From Adlercreutzia sp. ZJ141 (GTDB taxonomy: Bacteria > Actinomycetota > Coriobacteriia > Coriobacteriales > Eggerthellaceae): a stretch of 64,000 bases of DNA. Below are positions 32,755 to 43,160 of the stretch, one piece after another. The stretch spans positions 62,001 to 126,000 of the forward strand of contig NZ_JAAKEB010000005.1 in the NCBI RefSeq assembly GCF_011038965.1, read 5' to 3'. A model generated the notes under the pieces. That model saw only the letters and a program-made list of their open reading frames with translations. It had not been told where the DNA came from and searched no databases. The translations under genes were made by a program, and so were the position numbers. Position 1 is the first letter of the stretch; each line of letters starts with the position of its first letter.

Positions 32755-34785
32755 ATGGAATCGCTTCTCTTGGACATACTTGCTCGCCTGAATGCTGGCG
32801 AACAGCTCGACGCCAAACGGCTCGAAGCGCTCGTGCGCTCACACAGCGGACAGGCAGACGCCGAACACACCCGCTATTCAAAGAAGATGATTCTCCCCTT
32901 CTACCTGAACGTAAAGGCAAACGACCCTGCCCGGTGGCAGCGCTGGCAGATAAGCACTGAAACCGAACGGCAGTTGTTTGAGCTGCTGCGAATGAAACCG
33001 CGCCGCACGGCGTCGGGCGTGGCCACCATCACCGTAATCACGAAACCGTGGAAATGCGGCAGCAACTGCCTGTACTGCCCAAACGACCTGCGCATGCCGA
33101 AAAGCTACCTATCGGAAGAGCCCGCCTGCCAACGCGCAGAGCGTGTGTGTTTCGACCCGTACCTGCAAGTGGTATCGCGCTTGCAGGCGCTCATGCACAT
33201 GGGACACGTCACCGACAAGGTTGAGCTTATTGTGCTTGGCGGCACCTGGAGCGACTACCCGCACGCATACCAAATTTGGTTTGCAACCGAGCTCTTCCGC
33301 GCCCTGAACGACTGCGGCGCGCACGAAGCAACGCAGCCAGATGACATCGCGCGCTTTTGTATCGCCGAGGTTGCCCAACAGCACGCCGAGATGCGCCGCG
33401 CGTTCTACCGCGCCTGCGGCGTGCCAACCGAAAAGGACGACGCACGCGCTTTTGTGGCCGAGGCACAAGCGCAGGTGAATGTGGGTAAACTCACCTACAA
33501 CCAGGCCGCCGAGCAACTCTACGAGCACGGCGAAGCATGGAGAAATGTCGCGCGCATGCAAGTGTCCACGCTCGATGACCTGAAGATGCAGCAACGGAAA
33601 AACGAAGCCGCACGCCACCGCGCCGTTGGCTTCGTCATCGAAACGCGGCCCGACACCATTACCCCCGATAGCCTTTTCCTTATCCGACAGCTCGGCTGCA
33701 CGAAGATTCAAATGGGCATCCAAAGCCTTGATGCACGCATTTTGAAAGCAAACCGGCGCGGCATCGGCCCCGAGCGCATCGCCCGCGCATTCGAGCTCGC
33801 TCGTCTGTATGGTTTTAAGCTGCACGCGCACTTTATGGTTAACCTTTTGGGTGCCACGCCCGACGCCGACAAGCGCGACTACCTCAAACTCGTAAGCGAT
33901 ACCGCCTACTTGCCCGACGAGGTGAAACTCTACCCGTGCGCCCTGGTGGCAGGCACGGGGCTGTGCGAGCACTACAAGCGGGGCACGTGGCGCCCCTACT
34001 CCGAAGACGAGCTTGTCGACGTGCTGGCAGCCGACATGCTGGCTACGCCTGCCTACCTGCGTATCTCTCGCATGATTCGCGATATTTCGGCAGGCGACAT
34101 CGTGGCGGGTAACAAGAAAACGAACCTTCGACAGCTTGTCGAACAGCACATCGAGCAACAAGCCGAAGAAAACGCCACACGTCCCCTATCTGCGAGCACG
34201 GCGCAGGAAGAAGCACTTTCGGGCACCACACAGGAAGAAACACCTGCAGACGCTGCTCACAAAGAAGCATTCGCGGACACCACACGCAAAGAAGCACCTT
34301 CTGTTCGCGCTCCCCTGCACGAGATCCGCTACCGCGAACTGGGCTCAAGTGTGGCCGGTGCGTCCGATCTCACGCTCGACGTTATTGCATATGACACCTC
34401 GGTTACCTCAGAGCGGTTTTTGCAGTGGGTCACACCAGAAAACCGGATCGCAGGGTTTTTGCGGCTGTCGCTTCCCAACCAACGCGTGGTGCGCGAACGC
34501 GCCACCGATCTGGCAATAGGCGAACGTGAAGCCATGATCCGCGAGGTGCATGTGTACGGCAAGGTGGCCGGCATCGGCGGGCCGGGACAAAATGCGCAGC
34601 ATTTGGGGCTTGGTCGCACGCTCATCGAACGTGCTTGTGCCATCGCCCGCGAGCACGGCTACACCACCATAAACGTGATCAGCGCCGTAGGAACCCGCGA
34701 ATACTACCGCCACCTTGGCTTCCACGACAACGAAAACGGGCTCTACCAGCAACGTCTCCTGGTAGAGCCCGACAGCGCCCACTGA
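32755..34785 (+). CDS. elp3: Elp3-family radical SAM/GNAT tRNA-uridine-34 acetyltransferase-like
   Basis: 676 residues with both Elp3 domains. Radical SAM: [4Fe-4S] cysteines 101, 105 and 108 in KCGSNCLYCPND, then ELIVLGGTWSDYP and FVIETRPDTITPD, KIQMGIQSLD, HFMVNLLGATPDADK. C-terminal GNAT: REVHVYGKVAGIGGPGQNAQ, HLGLGRTLIERA and EYYRHLGFHDNENGLY. It adds a carboxymethyl group to U34 of certain tRNAs (known for bacterial and archaeal Elp3). Between the domains (about residues 466-520) is a low-complexity insert with QEE/KEA repeats not found in typical Elp3. No Shine-Dalgarno; TATAGA at 32738 suggests a very short leader. Confidence 0.9.
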   Translation: MESLLLDILARLNAGEQLDAKRLEALVRSHSGQADAEHTRYSKKMILPFYLNVKANDPARWQRWQISTETERQLFELLRMKPRRTASGVATITVITKPWKCGSNCLYCPNDLRMPKSYLSEEPACQRAERVCFDPYLQVVSRLQALMHMGHVTDKVELIVLGGTWSDYPHAYQIWFATELFRALNDCGAHEATQPDDIARFCIAEVAQQHAEMRRAFYRACGVPTEKDDARAFVAEAQAQVNVGKLTYNQAAEQLYEHGEAWRNVARMQVSTLDDLKMQQRKNEAARHRAVGFVIETRPDTITPDSLFLIRQLGCTKIQMGIQSLDARILKANRRGIGPERIARAFELARLYGFKLHAHFMVNLLGATPDADKRDYLKLVSDTAYLPDEVKLYPCALVAGTGLCEHYKRGTWRPYSEDELVDVLAADMLATPAYLRISRMIRDISAGDIVAGNKKTNLRQLVEQHIEQQAEENATRPLSASTAQEEALSGTTQEETPADAAHKEAFADTTRKEAPSVRAPLHEIRYRELGSSVAGASDLTLDVIAYDTSVTSERFLQWVTPENRIAGFLRLSLPNQRVVRERATDLAIGEREAMIREVHVYGKVAGIGGPGQNAQHLGLGRTLIERACAIAREHGYTTINVISAVGTREYYRHLGFHDNENGLYQQRLLVEPDSAH

Positions 34786-34869
34786 CAACTCCCGCTAACA
34801 GCGCGAAGCACAGCAGATTGGCAGTATGGGGTTTAAGCGCAACCCTGCCCTCGAGCTCAATAGCGCCCG

Positions 34870-35724
34870 CTACGCCTTCTGACGCCCGTAGGCAGCCCAG
34901 TACAGAAGCCCAATGAGCACCGCGCCGCCCACGATGTTACCCAGCGTAACAGCCGAGATGTTGCTCAGCAGCCCCATCATGGTAAGCGCCGACACGTCAG
35001 CCGCACCACTGTACGCAAACCCACTTGCCTGTGTGATCATTCCCATGGGAATAAGGAACATGTTGGCGACACAGTGCTCAAACCCGCAGGCCACAAACGC
35101 AAAGATGGGGAAGATGGACGTAAACATCTTGTCCACAACGGTGCGTCCCGCAAAGCCCATCCACACAGCAGCGCACACAAGCGCGTTACACATGATGCCG
35201 CGGAAAAACGCTACACCCCACGGCAGCGCTGCCTTGCCAGCGGCAACTGATATCATCGCATCGCCCACGCCGCCGCCATTCATGCCGGCAAAGTTCGCGA
35301 ACAGCAAGATAACTACCACCAAAAGTGAACCAACCAAGTTGCCCACATACACGATGCCCCAGTTTTTCAGCATCGCACCCCACGACACCTTCTTGTCAGC
35401 CACGGCAGCAACCATCAGGTTGTTTCCGGTGAAAAGCTCAGCGCCGGCAATAATCACACATACCAGGCCCACCGAGAACACAAAGCCGCCCAAAAGCTGC
35501 GACGCGGCAAATCCCAGCTCGGCGTCGCCTTTCACCAGCAGCATAAACGTGCCGCCAAACGCGATGAACACGCCTGCCAGCACCGAAAGCGCAAAGCAGC
35601 GCAGCGGTGCCGTGCCAGCCGTGCTGGCCTTGCCAACCGCAATGCCCTGGGCCTTCTGAAGCAGAGCAGCCCCCGACACACAGTCGGGATTGGCCGCCAA
35701 CACATCCTCTTTCTCGATCGTCAT
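34870..35724 (-). CDS. focA: Formate/nitrite (FNT) channel, FocA-like
   Basis: 284-residue pentameric membrane channel. Six membrane segments with the FNT marks AGVFIAFGGTFMLL, GLVCVIIAGAELFTGNNLMV, GNLVGSLLV, FFRGIMCNALVCAAVWMGF, ACGFEHCVANMFLIPMG and GNIVGGAVLIGLLYW. Transports formate, or nitrite in relatives. Lies 33 bp after the formate dehydrogenase gene on the same strand, so formate is the likely substrate. Basic C-terminus (YGRQKA). GGAGCGAGG precedes the ATG. Confidence 0.93.
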   Translation of the reverse strand: MTIEKEDVLAANPDCVSGAALLQKAQGIAVGKASTAGTAPLRCFALSVLAGVFIAFGGTFMLLVKGDAELGFAASQLLGGFVFSVGLVCVIIAGAELFTGNNLMVAAVADKKVSWGAMLKNWGIVYVGNLVGSLLVVVILLFANFAGMNGGGVGDAMISVAAGKAALPWGVAFFRGIMCNALVCAAVWMGFAGRTVVDKMFTSIFPIFAFVACGFEHCVANMFLIPMGMITQASGFAYSGAADVSALTMMGLLSNISAVTLGNIVGGAVLIGLLYWAAYGRQKA

Positions 35725-35757
35725 ATTCCTCGCTCCTTCCCGTAGCGATTCTTTAGG

Positions 35758-38469
35758 TTAAGCCTTCTCCACCGACACGGCGCACACCTTGTATTCGGGC
35801 GCCTTCGCAACGCCATCCAGCGCAGCATTGGTGAGCCAGTTCGAATTTCCGTCCTGGAAATGGAACGGCATCCACGTTTCTCCCTCATTCGTCTTGCCGC
35901 TCACTCGTGCGGTCGATTCAATGCTCCCGCGGCGGCTCGACACCTTCACGCGATCGCCGTCGGCAATGCCTAAACGCGCGGCATCCGCATCGTTGATTTC
36001 GATAAACGACTCGCTGGCGATCTCGTTTAAACCTGCGGTTTTATCAGTCAAAGCACAGGCGTTGTACTGGTACAAAATGCGACCCGTCGACAACATCAGT
36101 GGGAACTCATCGTCGGGCAGCTCAACCGACGGACGATATTCGGCCAGCGAGTAGCCACCCTTGCCGCGTGCGAATCCACCTACATGCAGAATGGGCGTGC
36201 CCGGATGATCGGGCGCGGTGCATGGCCACTGCAAGCCCCGGCCGGCAATCTCGGCGCTGTCAAGGCGAGCATGGCTAATACCCGCAAAGCTGGGCGTGAG
36301 ACTGGCGATCTCGTCCATAATCTGCGCAGCGGTCAAACGAGGTTGCTCATACCCCATCAAGTTCATAATGTCGATAAAGATGTCGGTATCAAGCCTCGTG
36401 TCGCCCGACACCTCCACCGCCTTACGCACGCGTTGCACACGCCGTTCGGTGTTGGAGAACGTGCCTTCCTTTTCCGCATAAGAACGGCCCGGAAGCACCA
36501 CATCGGCGTACTTCGCCGTTTCGGTCATGAAGAGGTCGTCCACCACCAAGAACTCGAGCGATGAGAGCGCTTTGATAACGTGATGCGTGTCGGGGTCGGT
36601 GCGAACCGGGTCTTCACCGCAGATAAACAGGCCGCGAATCTCGCCTTCGATCATTTTGGGGAAACACTCGGTTGCCTTGGTGCCCACCTTAGGGTTAAGA
36701 GAAACTCCCCACGCTTGCTCGAACTTGCGCAGCACATCGGGGTTTTCCACCTTCTGATACCCTGTAAAATCGGTAGGCAGCGCGCCCATGTCGCACGCAC
36801 CCTGCACGTTGTTCTGACCGCGAATGGGGTTCACGCCGCAACCGGCGCGCCCAATTTTGCCGCATACCATGGCGATGTTCGACAAGCTCATAACGCCATC
36901 GGTACCCGTGGAATGCTCAGTCACACCCAAGCAGTACAGAATGGGTGCACGGTCGGCCTGCCCATACAGCAGCGCTGCGGCGATTAGGTCGTCTTCTGGA
37001 ATGCGGCAGATCTCGGCCACGCGCGCAGGTGTGTAGCTAGCCACCATAGCGGCCAGCGCGTCAAAGCCCTCGGTGTAGCGGTCGATGAAATCACGGTCGA
37101 TAAGCCCACGCTCTATCAGGATATGCACCATGCCATTCGCAAACGCCACGTTGGTGCCGGGACGCAGCTTCAAATGGATGTCGGCACGGGCAGCCAGCCC
37201 AATGTCGCGCGGGTCGACCACGATGAGCTTCGTTCCGCGCTCAACGGCAGCGCGTATCTGCATGCCAAACACCGGATGAGCTTCTTCGGGGTTTGTTCCC
37301 ACTAGCATTATTACGTCGGAATTGCGCGTGACGTCGTAGATCGGATTCGTCATAGCTCCCGAGCCAAGTGTCGTTGCCAGACCGGCAACCGTGGGAGCGT
37401 GTCAAACACGTGCGCAGTTATCAACGTTGTTCGTCCCGAACGCACAACGCGCCATCTTCTGCAGCATGTACACGTCTTCGTTCGTCGATCGCGAGCAAGC
37501 GAACGCGGCGAGCGCATCAGGCCCTACCTGCTGCTTAATGCGCGTGAAGTTGCTTGCCACGTAGTGAAGCGCTTCATCCCACGACGCTTCCTCAAATTCG
37601 CCAGTTTGCTTGTTCTTGATGAGCGGTGTGCGCAGACGTTCGGGGCTGTGAACGAAGTCGAAGCTGGCCGAACGGCCTTTCACACACAGCATCGAATGAT
37701 TCGATGGACCAGCTACTCCCTCGGTGTCAACGATGCGGTTATCCTTCACCACCAAGTTCAGCTGACATCCCACAGCGCAATGCGGGCACGTGGTTTGAAC
37801 CTTTCGCGTTTCCCATTCGCGGTAGCTGGCACGACGCTTTTCGGTGATGGCTCCCGTGGGGCACGCCTGAGCGCAGTTGCCGCAGTTTTCGCAGTCGGTC
37901 GCGCGCCAATTCTCGCCGAACGGTGCCTCAATCGCTGTTCGCACACCCCGCTTGCTGGTATGCAGCGTGTGGTTGCGCGCCGCCCGGTTGCATGCCCCCA
38001 CGCACCGCTGGCACGCGATGCACAAGTTTGGATCGAACCGCAGAAACGGGTTGCTGTCGAGCACGGCCTTTCGCGGCTGAGCCACGTAGTACGGCGATTC
38101 AACGACCCCCTGCTCACGACAGACCGTTTGCAGCTCGCACGCGCCATTCTTCACGCAGCTAAAGCAATAGTTCGTGGAATCAAGACCATGACGTGCAAGT
38201 ATCAGCTCGAGCGCTGTCTTCCGCGACGATCGGACGCGCTCGGAATCCGTTGTCACAACCATGCCTTCGGCAACAGGCGTGTTGCACGCCGTTACTAGTT
38301 CGCTTCGTCCCTCAACTTCAATTGCGCAAACACGACACGACCCGATGTTACTTACATGCTTCAGGTAACACAGCGTGGGAATACTCACGCCAGCCTGGCG
38401 TGCAGCTCCCAAAATGGTCGTGCCCTCCCTCACGCTTATCGCACGGCCATCAATGGTCACATTCAGCAT
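35758..38469 (-). CDS. fdhF: Selenocysteine formate dehydrogenase, catalytic subunit (in-frame UGA = Sec356)
   Basis: 903-residue molybdenum/tungsten enzyme oxidising formate. The reading frame is broken by one UGA (37402-37404) exactly where formate dehydrogenases carry selenocysteine: NNVDNCARV-U-HAPTVAGL, followed by a SECIS stem. N-terminal NuoG-like part: [2Fe-2S] CYLKHVSNIGSCRVC, further Cys motifs, two ferredoxin clusters (CIACQRCVGAC; CENCGNCAQACP), then the Mo-domain CPHCAVGC. The C-terminal half has the MGD-binding NPVRGQNNVQGACDMGA-like block. ATG 38469 has GGGGTGAGG upstream. Adjacent focA and the hyd genes suggest formate/H2 metabolism. Confidence 0.95.
37373..37389 (-). promoter_or_regulatory. 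SECIS element for Sec356 of formate dehydrogenase
   Basis: On the minus strand, starting 12 nt after the UGA, GTTGCC-GGTCT-GGCAAC forms a perfect 6-bp stem with a GGUCU loop. Loop sequence and spacing match the SelB-binding stem-loop of E. coli fdhF. Confidence 0.85.
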
Positions 38470-39052
38470 CTTTACCTCACCCCATTTCTCGCTCGCTTCG
38501 CCTTCGCCGCTTTTGAAACGCACTACTTACGCACCGTTCACAACAAAGGCTTACCGCGATCAATATTCACATCTGTCGTGTTTCGCCAGCGTTTCAAATT
38601 CGATCAAGTTCGGTCAAACGCCGCTTTGTTGTTTTGAGCGGCGCGGCGAAAAGAAGCGTGAAAGAGACAGGGGGAAAGCCGGGGGGAACCGAAAAGAAGG
38701 CGGGGAAGGAGGCATGAAGAAGGCGACGAACCACCCGCTCGCCACACCGCGCCACCCGCCCGGCGCATCGCATCCGTTGCGCCACCCGCCCGGCGCATCG
38801 CATCCGTTGCGCCACCCGCCCGCCACACCGCGCCACCCGCCTGCTGAAACAATTCGGTGATGCGACCCATGTATACTTATGTGCATGCAAGCGACACCAC
38901 AGCAGGGGCACACCCTTTCTGAGGTGCCGCGCGCGATACGCACCTGATATGAAGGCGAGTCGTCAAAGCGGGCTCCATTTTGCAGGAAAGGCCTTTAAGC
39001 CCCCTTCGAAGAGACTCTTGGCAACTCGTGCTGAAGGAAAGGTCGGACTACT
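38470..39052. other. Divergent intergenic region between fdhF and hydE
   Basis: 583 bp with no convincing gene. Holds G-rich/C-rich low-complexity DNA (38640-38720), a tandem repeat at 38731-38851, and a TATACT box at about 38871 that could be the hydE promoter -10. The final 110 bp is a GC-rich leader to hydE with no recognised riboswitch. Confidence 0.6.
38731..38851. repeat. 30-bp tandem repeat upstream of hydE
   Basis: Two identical 30-bp units at 38751-38780 and 38781-38810, flanked by partial copies (CCACCCGC... at 38731 and 38811 onward). Open on both strands as repetitive peptides, not believed to be coding. Confidence 0.85.
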
Positions 39053-40105
39053 ATGAGCAGCACACGCTACCTTGTGGACAAGCTCGCCGAAGAGCGACGC
39101 CTGTCCGTCGAGCAGTACGAGCAGATCATCCTCAACCGCTCACCCGAGCTTGCCGCTCATGCACGCGAGCTGGCCTGCGCGCAACGCAAAGCCGCATACG
39201 GCACCAGCGTGTTCATACGTGGACTCATTGAGGTGAGCAACTACTGCAAAAATGACTGCTACTATTGCGGCATCCGCAAAAGCAATGCTTCATGCAGCAG
39301 GTACCGCCTAAGCGCCGATGACATCTTCGACTGCGCACAAACGGCCTACGATCTGGGGTGCCGCACGTTCGTGTTGCAAGGGGGCGAAGACCCCTGGTTT
39401 ACCGACCAGCGGGTTGCAGAAATTATCGGCCAGCTGAAGCACCGCTACCCCGATTGCGCCATCACGCTTTCCTTAGGCGAGCGGAGCTTTGAGAGCTACC
39501 AAGCGCTGCGGCAAGCCGGTGCCGACCGCTACCTGTTGCGACACGAAACAGCTTCGGCACGCCACTACCAAATGCTGCACCCAGCCGATCTGGCGCTGCA
39601 AAATCGCCTGCGCTGCTTGTCCGACCTGCGCGACCTTGGGTTTGCCGTGGGTAGCGGGTTTATGGTAGGAACGCCCGGGCAAACAGCCTACGAGCTTGCA
39701 TGCGACCTAAAGCTCATCGAAGAGTTACAGCCCGCTATGTGCGGCATCGGCCCGTTCGTGCCGCACCACGCAACCCCCTTCGCAAACGAGCCGCAAGGGT
39801 CGGCCGAGCTCACCTGCTTTCTGCTGTCGCTTCTGCGCATCATGCGACCCAGCCTGCTTTTGCCCTCCACCACCGCCTTGAATTCCATTCAGACGGCTGG
39901 CATGGAGCAAGGAATTTTGGCCGGCGCGAACGTGATCATGCCGAACTTGTCGCCGTTTTCGTGTCGCAGCAAGTACGAAATTTACGACAACAAGGTTTTC
40001 GGCATCGAAGACGCCGCCGCGCAGTTGGAAAGCCTGCGGAAGCGCATCCGCGCAATTGGCTACGAAATTGTCACCGACCGGGGCGACCCCCAAGCACCCG
40101 CGTAG
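39053..40105 (+). CDS. hydE: [FeFe]-hydrogenase maturase HydE (radical SAM)
   Basis: 350 residues. Radical SAM enzyme of the H-cluster pathway, acting on the organometallic product of HydG. Cluster cysteines 65, 69 and 72 (YCKNDCYYCGIR). Family marks: GYRTFVLQGGEDP-like CRTFVLQGGEDPWF, LSLGERSFESYQALR, RYLLRHETA, VGSGFMVGTPGQT and SCRSKYEIYDNK. ATG 39053 with AAAGG upstream. Followed by hydG and hydF on the same strand, giving all three maturases in one operon-like run. Confidence 0.95.
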   Translation: MSSTRYLVDKLAEERRLSVEQYEQIILNRSPELAAHARELACAQRKAAYGTSVFIRGLIEVSNYCKNDCYYCGIRKSNASCSRYRLSADDIFDCAQTAYDLGCRTFVLQGGEDPWFTDQRVAEIIGQLKHRYPDCAITLSLGERSFESYQALRQAGADRYLLRHETASARHYQMLHPADLALQNRLRCLSDLRDLGFAVGSGFMVGTPGQTAYELACDLKLIEELQPAMCGIGPFVPHHATPFANEPQGSAELTCFLLSLLRIMRPSLLLPSTTALNSIQTAGMEQGILAGANVIMPNLSPFSCRSKYEIYDNKVFGIEDAAAQLESLRKRIRAIGYEIVTDRGDPQAPA

Positions 40106-40290
40106 TGCGCACGGCACGCGACCGAGCACACCGCACAACGCTACGAACCCGGCACGCGGGTACGTAGCACGCACGGCACGCAGAAGCGCAACGCGAACCG
40201 AAGCTACACGCCTGTCACGTAAGCAAACCGAAACGGACCGAACCGCCACCAAACCACCGCCGAGCGGTGCCAACGAGAAAGAAGGACCTC

Positions 40291-41745
40291 ATGACTACCT
40301 GCACGTATGACCCGAAATCGCCTCACGCCGACGAATTCATCAATCATCAGGAAATTCTCGACACGCTTGAGTACGCACAACAGCACAAAAACGATCTCGA
40401 GCTCATCGAGCGCATTCTGGAGAAAGCCCGCCCGAACCTGCATCCCGCGCGCGACCACTGCTCGGTTATCACCCACCGCGAAGCCGCAGTGCTTATGGCC
40501 TGCGACGACCCAAAGGTCAACGCCGCCATCAAGCAGCTCGCGCACGACATTAAGCTGGCCTACTACGGCAACCGCATCGTGCTGTTCGCGCCGCTGTACC
40601 TGTCGAACTACTGCGTGAACGGCTGCTTGTACTGCCCGTATCACGCCAAGAACAAGCAAATTCCCCGCCGCAAGCTCACGCAGGACGAAATCCGCGCCGA
40701 AGTAATAGCGCTGCAGGATATGGGACACAAGCGCTTGGCCATCGAAGCGGGTGAAGACCCGAAGAACAACCCGCTCGACTACATTCTGGAAAGCATGGAA
40801 ACCATCTATTCCATCAAGCACCGTAACGGCGCCATCCGCCGCGTGAATGTGAACATCGCCGCAACCACGGTTGACGACTACCGTCGGCTCAAAGAGGCCG
40901 AAATCGGCACCTACATTCTCTTCCAAGAAACCTACAACCGCGAAAACTACGAGCGACTTCATCCCACAGGCCCCAAGCACAACTACGCGTGGCACACCGA
41001 AGCCATGGACCGCGCCATGGAAGGCGGCATCGACGACGTAGGATTAGGCGTGCTGTTCGGCCTGGACAACTACTTGTACGAGTTCGTCGGCCTACTCATG
41101 CACGCCGAACACCTGGAAGCCGTTCATGGCGTGGGCCCGCACACCATCAGCGTGCCGCGCTTGAAGCCTGCAAGTGACATCAACCCCGACGACTTCGATA
41201 ACGGCGTGCCCGACGACATGTTCGAGAAAATTATCGCGTGCATCCGCGTTGCCGTGCCCTACACAGGCATGATCATTTCCACCCGCGAAAGCGAAGTCGT
41301 GCGCGAACGCGCGCTGCGTTACGGCATATCGCAGATATCGGGTGGCAGCCGCACAAGCGTAGGTGGCTATACCGAAGAAGCCCGCCCGCACGACACCGAG
41401 CAGTTCGACGTGTCGGATCAGCGTACCTTAGATGACGTGATCAGCTGGCTTATTTCGTGTGACCACATACCCAGCTTCTGCACGGCATGCTACCGCGCGG
41501 GGCGCACCGGCGACCGCTTCATGAGCTTCTGCAAAAGCGGCGAAATACTGAACTACTGCCATCCCAACGCGCTCATGACGCTGCAAGAGTATCTGACCGA
41601 CTACGCAACGCCTGAAACCAAACGGGCAGGTGAAGCCATTATCGAGCGTGAGCTTAATAAGATCACGAACGAGAAGACCCGCAGCATTTGTGAGGCCCGC
41701 ATTCGAGACATTAAGGAAACCTCGCTGCGCGACTTCCGCTTCTAG
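40291..41745 (+). CDS. hydG: [FeFe]-hydrogenase maturase HydG (tyrosine lyase)
   Basis: 484 residues. Radical SAM enzyme that splits tyrosine to give CO and CN ligands on iron. N-terminal cluster: Cys108, Cys112, Cys115 (YCVNGCLYCPYH). C-terminal auxiliary cluster: CTACYRAGRTGDRFM and a further Cys (SFCKSG). SQISGGSRTSVGGY is strongly conserved. ATG 40291 with AAGGA upstream. Starts 185 bp after hydE. Family is firm. Confidence 0.97.
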   Translation: MTTCTYDPKSPHADEFINHQEILDTLEYAQQHKNDLELIERILEKARPNLHPARDHCSVITHREAAVLMACDDPKVNAAIKQLAHDIKLAYYGNRIVLFAPLYLSNYCVNGCLYCPYHAKNKQIPRRKLTQDEIRAEVIALQDMGHKRLAIEAGEDPKNNPLDYILESMETIYSIKHRNGAIRRVNVNIAATTVDDYRRLKEAEIGTYILFQETYNRENYERLHPTGPKHNYAWHTEAMDRAMEGGIDDVGLGVLFGLDNYLYEFVGLLMHAEHLEAVHGVGPHTISVPRLKPASDINPDDFDNGVPDDMFEKIIACIRVAVPYTGMIISTRESEVVRERALRYGISQISGGSRTSVGGYTEEARPHDTEQFDVSDQRTLDDVISWLISCDHIPSFCTACYRAGRTGDRFMSFCKSGEILNYCHPNALMTLQEYLTDYATPETKRAGEAIIERELNKITNEKTRSICEARIRDIKETSLRDFRF

Positions 41746-41894
41746 CGCAGCGTGCACTACGGGCGCGCACGTTGCTGCACGTGACGCGCCCACCACGTAC
41801 ACCCACACCGCAGCGGCGCCCACCACGTGCGCCTGCCACGCGCACGCGCCGTACCGCCCCACACCCGTCCCGCGACCAAGTTAGGAGGCCGGCA

Positions 41895-43115
41895 ATGGGA
41901 CTGAACGACACCCCCGCAAGCGAGCGGGCGACCATTGGCTTTTTCGGCATCTGCAACGCCGGCAAGTCGAGCGTTGTTAACGCCGTCACCTCGCAAGACC
42001 TATCCATCGTGTCGGGCACACCTGGCACCACCACCGACCCAGTGCGCAAGACCATGGAGCTTTTACCTTTAGGGCCCGTGGTGATTGTTGACGCCCCCGG
42101 CATCGACGACGCAGGCGAGCTTGGCCAACTGCGTGTGCGCAAGGCGAAGCAAGCGCTTACCACGTGCGATATTGCCGTGCTGGTAATCGACGCCGCGCGC
42201 GGCGAGGAAGAAGCCGATTGCGAGTTGGCTCGTGCCGTGCGCGAGCGCGGCATTCCGCTCGTGCGAGCATGGAACAAGGCTGATTTGCTGTCACCAAGCG
42301 AGCGGCAGCGCATGCAGCACCGCGAAGGCGACGTGCTCGTAAGCGCCGTCACAGGCGAAGGCATCAACGAGCTGAAAGAAACGATAGCTCGCAGCGCCCG
42401 CACAAGGGAGAAGCAGAAGCGCCTGATTGCCGACCTTATTCAGGAAGGTGATACGGTGGTGCTGGTTGTGCCTATTGACTCGTCGGCGCCGAAAGGCCGG
42501 ATTATTCTTCCCCAGCAAATGGTACTGCGCGACGTGCTTGACTCACACGCCCAGGCGCTCGTGTGCCAACCCTCGCAGCTGGCAGGTGCGCTTACGTCGC
42601 TTCGCCAACCGCCGCGCCTTGTGGTTACCGATTCGCAAGCGTTTGAGCAAGTGGCACGCATTGTTCCGGACGATGTACCCCTTACGTCGTTTTCCATCCT
42701 CATGGCGCGCTACCGGGGCGACCTGTCGTCGTTTACAGATGGCGCGCGCGCACTTGCCGGGCTGCGCGACGGCGACCGCGTGCTCGTATCGGAAGCGTGC
42801 ACGCACCACCGCCAGTGCGAAGACATTGGAACGGTGAAGATACCGCGCATGATTCGGGAATGTACCGGAAGCAATCCGACGTTTGAGTTCTCATCGGGCG
42901 CGCATTTCCCCGATTCGCTTGCCGGCGTATCACTTGTTGTTCACTGCGGCGGCTGCATGATCAGCGACGCGCAGATGAAGGCTCACACCGACGCAGCGCG
43001 AAGCGAAGGCGTGCCGCTTATCAACTACGGCATGGCGCTCGCGTACATGACCGGCGTGCTGAAGCGGAGCTTACAACCGCTCCCTGAAGCGAAAACGCTG
43101 CTTGAAAACTTGTGA
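41895..43115 (+). CDS. hydF: [FeFe]-hydrogenase maturation GTPase HydF
   Basis: 406-residue scaffold/GTPase that loads the 2Fe subcluster into apo-hydrogenase. GTPase motifs: GICNAGKSS (residues 18-26), DAPGIDD, WNKADL. C-terminal cluster ligands: CTHHRQCED and HCGGCMISD. TTAGGAGG precedes the ATG. The apo-hydrogenase gene itself is not in the window. Confidence 0.95.
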   Translation: MGLNDTPASERATIGFFGICNAGKSSVVNAVTSQDLSIVSGTPGTTTDPVRKTMELLPLGPVVIVDAPGIDDAGELGQLRVRKAKQALTTCDIAVLVIDAARGEEEADCELARAVRERGIPLVRAWNKADLLSPSERQRMQHREGDVLVSAVTGEGINELKETIARSARTREKQKRLIADLIQEGDTVVLVVPIDSSAPKGRIILPQQMVLRDVLDSHAQALVCQPSQLAGALTSLRQPPRLVVTDSQAFEQVARIVPDDVPLTSFSILMARYRGDLSSFTDGARALAGLRDGDRVLVSEACTHHRQCEDIGTVKIPRMIRECTGSNPTFEFSSGAHFPDSLAGVSLVVHCGGCMISDAQMKAHTDAARSEGVPLINYGMALAYMTGVLKRSLQPLPEAKTLLENL

Positions 43116-43160
43116 GGAAACGGCAGCGAGCATGACGGCACGGCAGGCAACGGCACGGCG

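Noticed and set aside
33109-34161. 350-codon open frame on the minus strand inside elp3
   Set aside because: Shadow of elp3 in GC-rich DNA; the sense strand has clear radical SAM motifs.
35758-38469. Two separate formate dehydrogenase genes or a frameshift
   Set aside because: Both halves are in the same frame, separated only by UGA at the known Sec position with a SECIS stem right after it.
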